Source of the DNA: Bradyrhizobium sp. CB1717
GTDB taxonomy: Bacteria; Pseudomonadota; Alphaproteobacteria; Rhizobiales; Xanthobacteraceae
NCBI RefSeq assembly: GCF_029714325.1
Contig: NZ_CP121666.1
Location: 1,364,001 to 1,428,000, forward strand
Reading direction: 5' to 3'
Length of the DNA: 64,000 bases
Both the position numbers and the translations under genes were made by a program. Below are positions 24,575-34,165 of the stretch, piece after piece. The notes below the pieces were generated by a model. That model ran no database searches, had not been told where the DNA came from, and was given only the letters and a program-made list of their open reading frames with translations. Position 1 is the stretch's first letter. Each line of letters begins with the position of its first letter.

Positions 24575-26356
24575 CTAGTCCGGCACGCCCGCCATGTGCA
24601 GGCCCTTGACGAGGCGCCTGCTTCCCGCGCGGAATGTAGGATCGTCGGAAAGCCAAACATTCCGCAAGCGACGAATGGTGAAATCCGGATCGAGTGCAAG
24701 TCCGTCTCGCTTAGCCGCCATCGCATCGTCCATCTTTCCGACGAGGGCTAGAACCGCCGCAGACACAAAATGGGCCACGGGGTAGTTTGAGTTGGCTTTT
24801 ATGCTTCGCCGCAACCACTCAATTGCCTCGACCTCGGCTCCGAGACACAATTTAGCTAAGCCAACACAGCACAGCCACCGATGTGCTCCGTCGTCACGTG
24901 GGGATAGGCGCAATGCGTCTTGTACGTATCCCTCCATTTCTTCAGGGCAACCGAGAAGCATTTTGGCGACGCCAAAGAGAGCATGAGCCTCCGCCAAATT
25001 TCGGTTCAGGGCCAATGCGCGCTCGCATTCGGCAACTCCTTTCTCTGCGCGTTGCGTACATACTTGCACGACGCCTAAAGCCATGTGAGCGAGGGCGTGT
25101 TGCGGGTCTAAGGAAAGCGCTTTCATTGAAGCGGCCTCTGAAGCCGCAAAGTATCGGCAAGGGTCATCAGCGAAAACAACACCAGCCATTGCCGCATCGA
25201 CCAACGCGATCCCTACCAATGCCTCAACGTTGTCAGGCTCAAGTCCCAAGGCCCGCTCAAAGAAGCTTCGAGCCTGCCTCAGGTGAGGAGAAGTCCAACT
25301 CTTGTTCCAAAGAGCCATTCCTTGGAAATAAAAGTCCAATGCGCTCGGTTGCAACGAGCGTTCCGCCCGCCGTGCCTCGGCCGCGATGAGTTGGGCATTA
25401 AGCGCGTTGGCCAATCTCGACACAATTTCGTCCTGCATCTCGAAAAGATCGGCGAGGGGTTTGTCAAAGCGGTCCGCCCAGAGGTGGCTTCCTGTTTCGG
25501 TGTCGACCAGTTGGACGTTCACTCGAAAGCGGTCTCCGCTGCGCTGTACCGACCCTTCGAGCACGTAGCGAACGTCGAGGTCGCGGCCAATCTGCTTCAG
25601 GTCGATCGGTTTGCCTTTGTAGGTAAATGCAGTGTGACGGCCGATCACGAGCGATCCACTGATGCGCGACAGGTCGGTGGTCAGGCTCTCAGTCACACCA
25701 TCGACGAAATAATCCTGCAAGGGGTCGCCGCTAAGATTGGCGAAAGGCAACACGACAATCGAGAGGCGAGGCGGTGAGCGGGGTACCCTCGCCCCAACGG
25801 GGCTTTGCGGGTAGAGGCCATCCAGGAGGGCGGCATAAGTTTGGATCGGAAGATCGATATTTTTGAAAGTCTGCTCTCCAAGATTTGTAAACTCGATGCC
25901 GACCTTGCCCCGGATGTGATCGTAGGCAGACGAGGAAATGCAGATACCGCCGGGGTCGGCGATACTCTCTAGCCGTGCCGCGATATTGACGCCGTCACCA
26001 AAAACATCATGCGGTTCGACAATCACATCGCCTACATTGATGCCGACGCGAAAGGCTATTCGCCGCTCATCCGCATCGGCGGCTGTGAGTTCTCTGATGC
26101 GAGTCTGAAACTGGACTGCGGCGCGAACCGCTTCGACCGCGCTTGGAAACTCTGCCAAGAACCCGTCGCCGGTGTTCTTCACGATCCGACCACCGTGTTC
26201 GGAGATTGCAGGTGCGACCCCTTCGGCAAGGAGACGTGTCAATTTGGAGTGGGTTGCTTCTTCGTCATGGTGCATCAGCCGCGAATAGCCCGCCACGTCA
26301 GCGGCCATTATCGCTGACAACCTGCGTTCAAGCCGAACTCGCCGCTCCTGCTCCAT
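24575..26356 (-). CDS. Class III adenylate/guanylate cyclase with TolB-like and TPR regions
   Basis: 593 aa. The cyclase catalytic domain is at about residues 10-180: RLSAIMAADVAGYSRLM (first metal Asp), VKNTGDGFLAEF (second metal Asp), GINVGDVIVE and GDGVNIAARLE. A linker leads to a TolB-N/FlgO-like domain (IVVLPFANLSGDPLQDYFVDGVTESL) and then TPR-like helices to the end (LALNRNLAEAHALFG, LSPRDDGAHRW). This architecture is abundant in Bradyrhizobium. It likely makes cAMP, with the TPR part sensing partners. ATG at 26356 has GGAA at 7-nt spacing. The DNA is visibly less GC-biased than its neighbours, so transfer is possible. Confidence 0.88.
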   Translation of the reverse strand: MEQERRVRLERRLSAIMAADVAGYSRLMHHDEEATHSKLTRLLAEGVAPAISEHGGRIVKNTGDGFLAEFPSAVEAVRAAVQFQTRIRELTAADADERRIAFRVGINVGDVIVEPHDVFGDGVNIAARLESIADPGGICISSSAYDHIRGKVGIEFTNLGEQTFKNIDLPIQTYAALLDGLYPQSPVGARVPRSPPRLSIVVLPFANLSGDPLQDYFVDGVTESLTTDLSRISGSLVIGRHTAFTYKGKPIDLKQIGRDLDVRYVLEGSVQRSGDRFRVNVQLVDTETGSHLWADRFDKPLADLFEMQDEIVSRLANALNAQLIAAEARRAERSLQPSALDFYFQGMALWNKSWTSPHLRQARSFFERALGLEPDNVEALVGIALVDAAMAGVVFADDPCRYFAASEAASMKALSLDPQHALAHMALGVVQVCTQRAEKGVAECERALALNRNLAEAHALFGVAKMLLGCPEEMEGYVQDALRLSPRDDGAHRWLCCVGLAKLCLGAEVEAIEWLRRSIKANSNYPVAHFVSAAVLALVGKMDDAMAAKRDGLALDPDFTIRRLRNVWLSDDPTFRAGSRRLVKGLHMAGVPD

Positions 26357-26992
26357 GGCAATATTCCAATCCACGATTACTGGTGGCGGATCAGACAAGT
26401 GCCGAACGCACTGTTCGCGCTTCCATCATGCCCACGCGCAGGCAGGGGGTCAAAATGATAGTAGGGCCAAGTCATAATTTTGAGCCGTCGCCGCTAATCT
26501 AGCGGACGTTTCCGAAATCAAGCATGCTTTCCGTGCGCCTTGGTGCTCGCGATCCTATTAACCTGCCGCTCGCGGCGAAGCTTGGTCCCGAATTCAGCAA
26601 ATATGCCGGACCGCCGGCCCCCTCAAACCGCTGTGATCTCAGGACGATGATTGGATCGGAAACCTCTGCCGCCCGTCATGGACTTCGGGGACGGGCGAAC
26701 TTCCTCATGAGGCAGCCGCGGGGCGCCAAAAATCCACGGCCGAAAAGAAAAAAGTAAGGCGCGACTGGCATCACCACAGTCGCGCCCTACGTCGCCGGCT
26801 TATGGGGCAGGGGGGAATAGCCGGCTGCAGAGACGACTCCCGACTGCCGGAGTCGTTCCAGGCGGTTGCGAATTTATTTGCATGGGCGCCCCAAGCTTTT
26901 CGCACACGGTTAAGTGATCGTGACGGTCGAGAACCCCCGGTCCTCGGCTCGCGTTGTTCCCTTGATCGCCATGGGGCGAGGGATTGACAGCC
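26357..26992. other. Intergenic region with an unassigned hairpin
   Basis: About 640 bp with no gene I trust. A 77-codon plus-strand frame (26524-26757) ends in PRPKRKK but has no recognised family. A strong hairpin with a T-rich flank on the minus strand is at 26758-26786. The right end should hold the promoter of the secreted protein at 26993. Confidence 0.45.
26744..26786 (-). terminator. Terminator-like hairpin facing the minus strand
   Basis: Perfect 10-bp stem ggcgcgactg / cagtcgcgcc (26758-26767 and 26777-26786). Read on the minus strand it is followed by tactttttt, as in rho-independent terminators. No minus-strand protein gene ends here, so it may close a small RNA lying somewhere in 26787-26990. 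Confidence 0.5.
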
Positions 26993-27418
26993 ATGTCACA
27001 GATTCAAAAGGTATTTTTGAGCGCCGCCGCGATTGCCGCAACGCTTGGCGCCGTGCAACTCGCCTCTGGCCACGATCTGGCCGACCGCTGGCAAGCGGTC
27101 GCCGACAAGTCTGACAAGCCGGGCCACAACGTCAACCGGGCCGGCAAGTCCGACCGGCAGGCAGAGATCAAGCAGGCAGCGGTTCCCACCCGCACCGTGT
27201 CGATGCGGCTGAACGACCTCGCCGATACCTCGGTGCTGCTGCGGGTCCCCGCGGTGATCGAGACCGGCAACGCCAAGCCGCCGGTGTTGCTCCAGAACCA
27301 AAACCAGAGCCAGAAGAAGCAGGGCCGGAGCAACAAGCCGACGATCGCCTGCGAGCCCATGGTCAGCTCCCTGACTGAGGTCGCCAAGCTGCTCCAGCCC
27401 GGCCGTTGCGTCACCTGA
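26993..27418 (+). CDS. Hypothetical secreted protein
   Basis: 141 aa, not assigned to a named family. N-terminal signal peptide (SQIQKVFLSAAAIAATLGAVQLASG, cleavage near residue 29). The mature part is basic with a Gln/Asn-rich stretch (LLQNQNQSQKKQGRSNKPT) and ends with CEPMVSSLTEVAKLLQPGRCVT, where the two cysteines could form a disulfide. The ending resembles small exported proteins common in Bradyrhizobium. ATG at 26993. Monocistronic, upstream of htpG on the same strand but 125 bp apart. Confidence 0.7.
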   Translation: MSQIQKVFLSAAAIAATLGAVQLASGHDLADRWQAVADKSDKPGHNVNRAGKSDRQAEIKQAAVPTRTVSMRLNDLADTSVLLRVPAVIETGNAKPPVLLQNQNQSQKKQGRSNKPTIACEPMVSSLTEVAKLLQPGRCVT

Positions 27419-27481
27419 TCGCCCACCGTCCTTGGGCGGGATTGCCTCTGCCGCAGGCAGGGGCCAAGTTCCTCATGTCCT

Positions 27482-27509
27482 CTTGATCCGCCCTCTCATC
27501 GCGTTATAT
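27482..27509 (+). promoter_or_regulatory. RpoH (sigma-32)-type promoter of htpG
   Basis: cttg (27482-27485), 17 bp, then gttatat (27503-27509). This fits the alphaproteobacterial heat-shock pattern CTTG-N17-CyTATnT closely, and lies 35 bp before the htpG start. Confidence 0.65.
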
Positions 27510-27543
27510 CCGGGCTTTCCCTTTGATTTGACCGGGTAAACGC

Positions 27544-29418
27544 ATGACGACGTCAGACACGGCTGTGCATACGCAGCCCTTCCAGGCCGAGGTTTCCGAG
27601 CTTCTGCACCTCATGGTGCATTCCGTCTATTCGGAGACCGACATCTTCCTGCGCGAGCTCGTCTCCAACGCCTCGGATGCCTGCGACAAGCTGCGCTACG
27701 AGGCGATCGCAACGCCGGCGCTGCTGGGCGAGGGGGACGCGCTCAAGATCCGCATCATCCCGAACAAGACGGCCGGAACGCTCACGATCGCCGACAATGG
27801 CATCGGCATGGAGCGGCAGGAGCTGATCGACCATCTCGGCACCATCGCCCGTTCCGGCACCAAGGCCTTCGTGTCCAGGCTGAAGGAGGCCAAGGACGGC
27901 CTCGGCCTGATCGGCCAGTTCGGCGTCGGCTTCTATTCCGCCTTCATGGTCGCCGACAGGATCGTCGTCATCAGCCGCCGCGCCGGCGAGAGCGACGTCT
28001 GGACCTGGACGTCTTCCGGCGGCTCCGGCTTCGAGATCGCCCGGGCGAGCGAGGAGGACGCGGCGCGCGTCGTGCGCGGCACCGAGATCGTCCTGCATCT
28101 CAAGGACGACGCCAAGAAATATCTCGAAACCTACGAGATCGAGCGCATCGTCAGCGCCTATTCCGACAACATCCTGTTTCCCATCGAGCTCGTCCCCGAA
28201 GAGGGCGAGCCGCGCCAGATCAACTCGGCGAGCGCGCTGTGGCAGCGCTCGAAATCCGAGCTGACGCCGGAGGACTACAAGAAGGCCTATCAGCAGATCG
28301 CCTCGGCCTTCGACGATCCCGCGATGACGCTGCACTACCGCGCCGAAGGGCGCTACTCCTATGCCGTGCTGCTGTTTGCGCCGTCGACCAAGCCGTTCGA
28401 CCTGTTCGAGCCGAACCGCAAGGGCCGAGTCAAGCTCTATGTCCGCCGCGTCTTCATCACCGACGATGCCGATCTCTTGCCCGGCTACTTGCGCTTCATC
28501 CGCGGCGTCGTCGACAGCGAGGATCTTCCGCTGAACATCTCCCGCGAGATGCTCCAGAACAATCCGCAGCTGGCGCAGATCCGCAAAGCCGTGGCGACTC
28601 GCGTCGTATCCGAGCTCGAAAGCCTCGCCGACAAGGATGCCGAGAACTTCGCCAGGATCTGGGACGCCTTCGGCGCGGTGCTGAAGGAAGGCATCTACGA
28701 GGATTTCGAGCGTCGCGAGAAGCTGCTGGCGCTGTCGCGCTTCACCACCACGTCGGGCGAGAAGCGGTCGCTGAAACAGGTCGTCGCCGATTTCAAGCCG
28801 AACCAGACCGAGATCTATTATCTCGTCGGCGACAGCATCGAGCGGCTGAAGTCCAACCCGCGGCTTGAAGCTGCGACCGCGCGCGGCATCGAGGTGCTGT
28901 TGCTGTCCGATCCGGTCGACGCCTTCTGGACCTCGATGCCGACGGAGTTCGAGGGCAAGCCGCTGAAGTCGCTGAGCCAGGGCGATCTCAATCTCGACCT
29001 GATCCCGCGCCTCGATGACAAGGACGAGGCGAAGAAGGACGAGCCCGTCGCCGATGAAGCGGCCACCATCGCCGTGATCAAGGCCGCGCTCGGCGAGCGC
29101 GTCAGCGACGTCAAGGCCTCGACGCGCCTCACCAGCTCGGCCTCCTGCCTCGTCGCGGACAGTCAGGGCCCGAGCCGCGAGCTCGAGCGCATCCTGTCGC
29201 AGCAGAACCGCGGCATGCGCACCAAGCCGGTGCTCGAGATCAATCTGCGCCATCCGATGGTGGGCGCGATCACCCGGGCACAAGTCGGCTCCAAGGCGGT
29301 CGACGATCTCAGCCTGCTCCTGCTCGAGCAGGCGCAGATCCTGGACGGCGAGCTGCCGGAAGACCCCGCGGCGTTTGCCGCGAGGCTGAACCGGCTGGTG
29401 CTCCAGGGGCTGGGCTAG
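27544..29418 (+). CDS. htpG: Molecular chaperone HtpG (Hsp90)
   Basis: 624 aa, exactly the usual HtpG length. The GHKL ATPase domain (about 1-220) carries [22 protein letters not shown], the lid [11 protein letters not shown] and GQFGVGFYS. The middle domain has [18 protein letters not shown] with the catalytic-loop Arg, and the C-terminal dimerisation domain ends [10 protein letters not shown]. Cytoplasmic ATP-dependent client remodelling with DnaK. The RpoH-type promoter upstream predicts heat induction. Confidence 0.97.
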   Translation: MTTSDTAVHTQPFQAEVSELLHLMVHSVYSETDIFLRELVSNASDACDKLRYEAIATPALLGEGDALKIRIIPNKTAGTLTIADNGIGMERQELIDHLGTIARSGTKAFVSRLKEAKDGLGLIGQFGVGFYSAFMVADRIVVISRRAGESDVWTWTSSGGSGFEIARASEEDAARVVRGTEIVLHLKDDAKKYLETYEIERIVSAYSDNILFPIELVPEEGEPRQINSASALWQRSKSELTPEDYKKAYQQIASAFDDPAMTLHYRAEGRYSYAVLLFAPSTKPFDLFEPNRKGRVKLYVRRVFITDDADLLPGYLRFIRGVVDSEDLPLNISREMLQNNPQLAQIRKAVATRVVSELESLADKDAENFARIWDAFGAVLKEGIYEDFERREKLLALSRFTTTSGEKRSLKQVVADFKPNQTEIYYLVGDSIERLKSNPRLEAATARGIEVLLLSDPVDAFWTSMPTEFEGKPLKSLSQGDLNLDLIPRLDDKDEAKKDEPVADEAATIAVIKAALGERVSDVKASTRLTSSASCLVADSQGPSRELERILSQQNRGMRTKPVLEINLRHPMVGAITRAQVGSKAVDDLSLLLLEQAQILDGELPEDPAAFAARLNRLVLQGLG

Positions 29419-29514
29419 CTTCGCGCGGTTTCGTTGATCGTCATGGCAGGGGCAAGCCCGGCCATGACGACCGCGTCGCGACAACCCACCTCACCTTGCC
29501 GTCATATGTCTCTG

Positions 29515-29540
29515 GGAACAGTCGCCTCCGGCGCGGTGTT
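29515..29540 (+). promoter_or_regulatory. EcfG-type promoter candidate upstream of the first DUF3551 gene
   Basis: GGAAC (29515-29519), 18 bp, GTT (29538-29540), 60 bp before the start codon. This matches the general stress consensus and predicts EcfG control of the DUF3551 pair. Confidence 0.5.
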
Positions 29541-29599
29541 ATGCCATAGGAGACCGTCGGTATCAGATCTGCCGACGCCACCGATTCGAGGATGTCTCC

Positions 29600-29878
29600 A
29601 TGCGTTTGCCGATCCTGACCCTCACCGCGATTGTCGCGCTGTTTGCTGCTGCAGATGCCGGCGCGCAGACCTATGATCCGCGCTATCCGGTGTGCATGCA
29701 CGTCTACACGCCGGGCGGCTGGGGCGGTGGCGGCGACTACTACGACTGCTCCTTCACCTCGCTGCCGCAGTGCCGCGCCACGGCGTCGGGCCGCTCCGCG
29801 AGCTGCGACCTCAATCCCTATTACGCTTTCGATGAACCGCCGCCGCCTCTGCGCAAGCGTCAGAAGAAGGTATACTGA
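29600..29878 (+). CDS. DUF3551 domain-containing secreted protein (copy 1)
   Basis: 92 aa. Signal peptide (MRLPILTLTAIVALFAAADAGAQ), then the DUF3551 pattern YDPRYPVCMHVYT, YYDCSFTSLPQCRATASGRSASCDLNPYY with four conserved cysteines, probably two disulfides. Function unknown; the family is heavily expanded in Bradyrhizobium. ATG at 29600 has GAGGA about 8 nt upstream. Forms a pair with the next gene. Confidence 0.88.
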   Translation: MRLPILTLTAIVALFAAADAGAQTYDPRYPVCMHVYTPGGWGGGGDYYDCSFTSLPQCRATASGRSASCDLNPYYAFDEPPPPLRKRQKKVY

Positions 29879-29905
29879 GCAATCCAGAGCGCAGGAGCGT
29901 TCGTC

Positions 29906-30175
29906 ATGCGTTTCTCGTTCGGCCAGGTCGTGATCGCCGGCGCGGTGCTCGCAGCCGCGCCGGCGCACGCGCAGACCTTCGACCCCCGTTTTCCCGTCTG
30001 CATGCACGTCTATTCCGGCGCGAGTAGCGGCGGCGGGGAATGGTACGATTGCTCCTTCGCATCGCTGTCGCAGTGCCGCGGCACGGCCGCGGGCCGTGCC
30101 GCCACCTGCGATCTCAATCCGTTTTATCCGGTCAACGCACCGCCGCCGCGTCCGCGCCGCGGGAGAAGCGGCTAG
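29906..30175 (+). CDS. DUF3551 domain-containing secreted protein (copy 2)
   Basis: 89 aa paralog of the preceding gene, 27 bp downstream with its own AGGAG. Signal peptide (VIAGAVLAAAPAHAQ), then FDPRFPVCMHVYSG, WYDCSFASLSQCRGTAAGRAATCDLNPFYP: the same four cysteines and spacing. The tails differ (proline/arginine rich here). A tandem duplication, likely one transcript. Confidence 0.87.
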   Translation: MRFSFGQVVIAGAVLAAAPAHAQTFDPRFPVCMHVYSGASSGGGEWYDCSFASLSQCRGTAAGRAATCDLNPFYPVNAPPPRPRRGRSG

Positions 30176-30199
30176 CACTCCCTTTTTGCGGATCGCGCC

Positions 30200-30904
30200 T
30201 CAGGTGCCGTGAGGGGGCTTGTCGGTCGCGGTGGCGATCACGTCGGCCAATTGCCAGGTCATCTTGTCCGTAGTCCAGTCGCTGGCATGCAGCCTGCTGT
30301 CATCGCCCGGGTCCACCAGGCGGTCGAACGAGATCTTCGCGACCTCGTGCCAGCCCTTCATCAACGCGAAACGGCGGAAGACGTTGACGCCCTTGTCGTG
30401 CGCGATCTGGCTGATCGCCTCGACCATGGCGTCCGCCTTCTTGCGCTTGGCCGGTGTCAGCACTGCCGGCACATATTGAAGGTCCATCAGGATCACGTCG
30501 ATCCGCTCGGCGCCGAGCAGTTGGTCGACACCGTCCCGGATCGCCTTCGTGGTGTCCGCGAACGACGGACCGTCGGCTTGCCACACTGAATTGGTGCCGA
30601 CCTGCCAGATGACGAGATCGGGATTCAGATCGAAGACGTCGTGCTCGAACCGCTTCAGCTCCAACGGAGCGTCTTCGCCGCCGACGCCCCGATTGATCAC
30701 CTCGATTGCGACATTCGGGAATTTGATCCGAAGAGCCGCCAGCAGCCGCTGCGGATAGGGAGCGATGCCGCCTTCGCCCGCCGTGGTCGACGAGCCGATC
30801 GCGACCACCCTGGCCTGCCCGCCTTTCACGCGGCTGGCGAAATTCGTCAGTGGCTGCTCGAACGGTGCGGCCTGGACGGGAAACTCTGACGGATCGAGAG
30901 CCAC
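30200..30904 (-). CDS. SGNH/GDSL hydrolase family protein
   Basis: 234 aa. Block I VVAIGSSTTAGEG (nucleophile Ser near residue 39), block II Gly in NRGVGGEDAP, block III IWQVGTNSVW (oxyanion Asn), and block V DSRLHASDW with catalytic Asp and His. Likely an esterase or carbohydrate deacetylase. No signal peptide is evident from the GTG start at 30904, which is supported by GGGAGG upstream. An isolated gene, convergent with the DUF3551 pair. Confidence 0.87.
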   Translation of the reverse strand: MALDPSEFPVQAAPFEQPLTNFASRVKGGQARVVAIGSSTTAGEGGIAPYPQRLLAALRIKFPNVAIEVINRGVGGEDAPLELKRFEHDVFDLNPDLVIWQVGTNSVWQADGPSFADTTKAIRDGVDQLLGAERIDVILMDLQYVPAVLTPAKRKKADAMVEAISQIAHDKGVNVFRRFALMKGWHEVAKISFDRLVDPGDDSRLHASDWTTDKMTWQLADVIATATDKPPHGT

Positions 30905-30992
30905 GGTCGCCTCCCTTCAAACTCCGACAACGCAGGGTAGCAAAGGATAGCCCGTTTGCCCGGGATCGCCTAGCCGCGGCGAGGCCGGGTCG

Positions 30993-31973
30993 CTATTCCT
31001 TCCGGATGCCCGACAGCTCGACCACCTTGCGCCAGCGCTCGGTCTCCGCCGTCAGCATGCCGCCAAACGCGCCGGCGTTGCCGTGCAGCGGGATCGCGCC
31101 GAGCTCGGCGATGCGGGCCCTGATCTCGCCGTCGGAGAGTGCGGTGTCGATCTCGCGGTTGAGGAGGTCGACGATTTCGAGCGGCGTGCCGTGCGGCGCG
31201 CCGACGCCGTAGAACGAGCTCGACTCGTAGCCGGCAAGCGTGTCCGCGATCGGCGGCACGTCGGGGAGGATCTCCGAGCGTTCGCGCGTGGTGACGCCGA
31301 GCGCGCGTAGCTTGCCGGCGCGCACCAGCTCGAAGGACGAGGTGACGTTGTCGAACATGCCCTGGATCTGGCCGCTCATCACGTCGGTCAGGCCCGGCGC
31401 CGAGCCGCGATAGGGCACGTGGGTGAACTGCACGCCGGCCAGCGACTTGAACAGCTCGCCGGACAGATGCAGCGAGGTGCCGATGCCGGAGGAGGCGATC
31501 GACATCTTGCCCGGATTGGCCTTGGCGTAGGCGATGAAGTCGGCAATGTTCTTCACCGGCAGATCATTGTTGACGACCAGCACCAGCGGAATCCGCGCGA
31601 CGCCCGCGACGGGCGCGATGCCCTTGGCGAAATCATACGGCAGCGCCGGATCGAACGAGGCATTGATCGCGTTCGCGGTCGAGGTCAGCAGCAGCGTGTA
31701 GCCGTCAGGGGCCGCGGCGATCACGGCCTGCGTCCCGATATTGCTGCCGGCGCCGGGCTTGTTTTCGACCACGAAGGTCTGGCCGAGCCGATCGGACAGG
31801 CGCTGACAGATCAGCCGCGACAGCACGTCGGTCGCACCGCCCGGCGCATAGGGCACCACCCATTTCACGCTGCGCGAGGGATAAGAGGGGTTGCCGAGCG
31901 CAAACGCACGCGGCGCAGCGAGCGTGGCTGCGGCACAGGCGGCGGTCTGAAGGAAATGTCGTCTGCTGATCAT
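30993..31973 (-). CDS. Bug family tripartite tricarboxylate transporter substrate-binding protein
   Basis: 326 aa. Twin-arginine-like leader MISRRHFLQTAACAAATLA, then the Bug signature YPSRSVKWVVPYAPGGATDVLSR, VVENKPGAGSNIGTQAV, PDGYTLL, and HVPYRGSAPGLTDVMSGQIQ. Periplasmic receptor for a small carboxylate, normally feeding TctAB permeases; none is adjacent, and orphan Bug genes are common in this group. The ATG at 31973 is chosen over one at 32075 because it opens the signal peptide and has a G-rich site upstream. Confidence 0.9.
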   Translation of the reverse strand: MISRRHFLQTAACAAATLAAPRAFALGNPSYPSRSVKWVVPYAPGGATDVLSRLICQRLSDRLGQTFVVENKPGAGSNIGTQAVIAAAPDGYTLLLTSTANAINASFDPALPYDFAKGIAPVAGVARIPLVLVVNNDLPVKNIADFIAYAKANPGKMSIASSGIGTSLHLSGELFKSLAGVQFTHVPYRGSAPGLTDVMSGQIQGMFDNVTSSFELVRAGKLRALGVTTRERSEILPDVPPIADTLAGYESSSFYGVGAPHGTPLEIVDLLNREIDTALSDGEIRARIAELGAIPLHGNAGAFGGMLTAETERWRKVVELSGIRKE

Positions 31974-31987
31974 AAATGCCCCCAGTT

Positions 31988-32018
31988 CACCTCGCCCCGC
32001 TTGCGGGGAGAGGGGACA
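31988..32018. repeat. Fragment of family C repeat
   Basis: cacctcgccccgcttgcggg then gagaggggac: only the terminal hairpin of the longer elements at 905 and 7096. Confidence 0.5.
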
Positions 32019-32205
32019 AGCGCAGCGCGCCCGAATGACTGGATTTGCTATCGCAAGATTCCCACCAGGCCGCACGCCGTTCCCGCCGGCTTGGTAAAGG
32101 ATGACTAGAGTTAATCGCGCACTAACCGGCTTTTACCTTGTCTCTTAACACCTGGGCAGGGCGCGCCAGCTAAGCTGCCCAAACCAGCAGACAGGTTCCG
32201 AAAGA

Positions 32206-34020
32206 ATGAACGGCATGACCACCGGCGTCATCGAGCAACCGAAAGCCGCGCGCGCGCCGTCGGCATCCAGGATCTGGCTGAAAGCCATCGAGCTCACCGC
32301 GCGGATCGAGACGCTGCCGGGCCGCCTGTTCGCCGACGTCGTCGACGATTGGGCGCGGCGTCAGCCTGACCGCATCGCGCTGGTCACCGAAGACGCAACG
32401 CTTGATTATCAAGGCCTGGCGAAACGGGTTACGCGCTATGCGCGCTGGGCGCGCTCGGTCGGTGTGGCCAAGGGCGATACCGTTGCGCTGATCATGCCGA
32501 ACGGCATCGATTATGCCGCGGCCTGGCTCGGCATCAGCCGGATCGGCGGCGTGGTCGCGCTGATCAACACCAAGCTCGTCGGCCAATCGCTCGCGCATTG
32601 CCTTGATGTCGCAAGGCCCCTGCACATCATCGTCGCGCACGATCTGGTGGCGACGCTCGAGAGCGCGAAGCCGCATCTGAAGACGGAAGCGAAGATCTGG
32701 ACACATGGCGATGCCCGCAGCGAGCGCGCCATCGACGTCGCGCTTGCCGCGCTCGACGACGGTCCGCTCCTGGCAGAGGAGCATGGCGACGTCACCATCG
32801 ACGACCGCGCGCTCTTGATCTACACCTCCGGCACGACAGGCCTGCCGAAGGCGGCCAGCATCAGTCACCGCCGCATCCTCAATTGGGGTTTCTGGTTCGC
32901 CGGTCTGACCGGCGCAACGCCGCAGGACCGGCTCTACGACTGCCTGCCGCTGTTCCACTCGGTCGGCGGCATCGTCGCGCCCTGCAGCATGCTCGCTGCC
33001 GGCGGCTCGGTGGTGATCGCCGAAAAATTCTCGGCTTCGAATTTCTGGCCCGATATCGTGCGGCACGACTGCACGCTGTTCCAGTACATCGGCGAGCTCT
33101 GCCGCTACCTGCTCAAGGCGCCGCCGTCGGAATACGAGAACCGGCATCGGCTGCGGCTTGCCTGCGGCAACGGCCTGCGCGGTGACATCTGGGAGGATTT
33201 TCAGGCGCGTTTCGCCATTCCGCGCATCCTCGAATTCTATGCGGCCACCGAAGGCAATTTCTCGCTGTTCAACGTGGAGGGCCAGGTCGGCGCGATCGGT
33301 CGCATTCCGCCGCTGCTCGCGCATCGCTTTCCGGCTGGCATCGTCAAGCTCGATCCCGACAGCGGCGCGCCGCTGCGTAATGAAGACGGCTTTTGCCTCG
33401 CCTGCGCCCGCGGTGAGGCCGGCGAAGCGATCGGCCGCATCGGTACCGCGGATCAGGGCGGCGGCCGCTTCGAGGGCTACACCGATGCCGGCGAGACCGA
33501 GAAGAAGATCTTGCGCGACGTCTTCGCCAAGGGTGATGCCTGGTTCCGCACCGGCGATCTGATGCGGCTCGACGACAAGGGCTTCTTCCATTTCGTCGAC
33601 CGCATCGGCGACACCTTCCGCTGGAAGGGCGAGAACGTCGCGACCTCCGAAGTGAACGACGCCGTGCGCGATTTCACCGGCGTGATCGATGCCACCACCT
33701 ATGGCGTCAGCATCCCCGGCACCGACGGCCGCGCCGGCATGAGTGCGATCGTCGTGAACGAGGGCTTTGACATCGCCGCACTGCCTGCCCATCTAGCTCA
33801 GCGCCTGCCGGCTTACGCCCGCCCTGTCTTCATCCGCATCTCGCGCGAGCTCGATGCCACCGAGACCTTCAAGCAGAAGAAGGGTGAGCTCGCCCGCGAG
33901 GGCTTTGACCCGGGTGCGATCTCCGATCCGCTGTTCATGCTCGAACCGAAGTCGGGTACTTATGTCGCGCTGGACGGGGAGGCCTATGCGGCAATCTCGG
34001 AGGGTGCGATCCGGCTGTAG
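32206..34020 (+). CDS. FATP-like long/very-long-chain acyl-CoA synthetase
   Basis: 604 aa. AMP signature IYTSGTTGLPKAA, EFYAATEGNFSLFN, and the FATP/VLACS hallmark FRTGDLMRLDDKGFFHFVDRIGDTFRWKGENV with VATSEV. This points to the fatty-acid-transport-protein branch that activates long chains on uptake. ATG at 32206; a second at 32215 is possible. It precedes the ACP/ligase/ketoreductase cassette by 145 bp on the same strand, so it may supply or be an alternative route for the same acyl group. Confidence 0.87.
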   Translation: MNGMTTGVIEQPKAARAPSASRIWLKAIELTARIETLPGRLFADVVDDWARRQPDRIALVTEDATLDYQGLAKRVTRYARWARSVGVAKGDTVALIMPNGIDYAAAWLGISRIGGVVALINTKLVGQSLAHCLDVARPLHIIVAHDLVATLESAKPHLKTEAKIWTHGDARSERAIDVALAALDDGPLLAEEHGDVTIDDRALLIYTSGTTGLPKAASISHRRILNWGFWFAGLTGATPQDRLYDCLPLFHSVGGIVAPCSMLAAGGSVVIAEKFSASNFWPDIVRHDCTLFQYIGELCRYLLKAPPSEYENRHRLRLACGNGLRGDIWEDFQARFAIPRILEFYAATEGNFSLFNVEGQVGAIGRIPPLLAHRFPAGIVKLDPDSGAPLRNEDGFCLACARGEAGEAIGRIGTADQGGGRFEGYTDAGETEKKILRDVFAKGDAWFRTGDLMRLDDKGFFHFVDRIGDTFRWKGENVATSEVNDAVRDFTGVIDATTYGVSIPGTDGRAGMSAIVVNEGFDIAALPAHLAQRLPAYARPVFIRISRELDATETFKQKKGELAREGFDPGAISDPLFMLEPKSGTYVALDGEAYAAISEGAIRL

Positions 34021-34165
34021 CGCAGCCAAAATCAGGAGATAGGTCCAATTTTATCTGAATTGTCCAAGAAGCCATTTACTTCTGTCGGGTAAACAGACGG
34101 CCATGGGGAGGCGGTCATCAAGAGCCGCCGCTACACGGACGAGCGATAACAAAAGAGAGCCAGCC

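Noticed and set aside
26524..26757. 77-codon plus-strand frame ending in PRPKRKK
   Set aside because: No family, no ribosome site I trust, and coding bias not evident.
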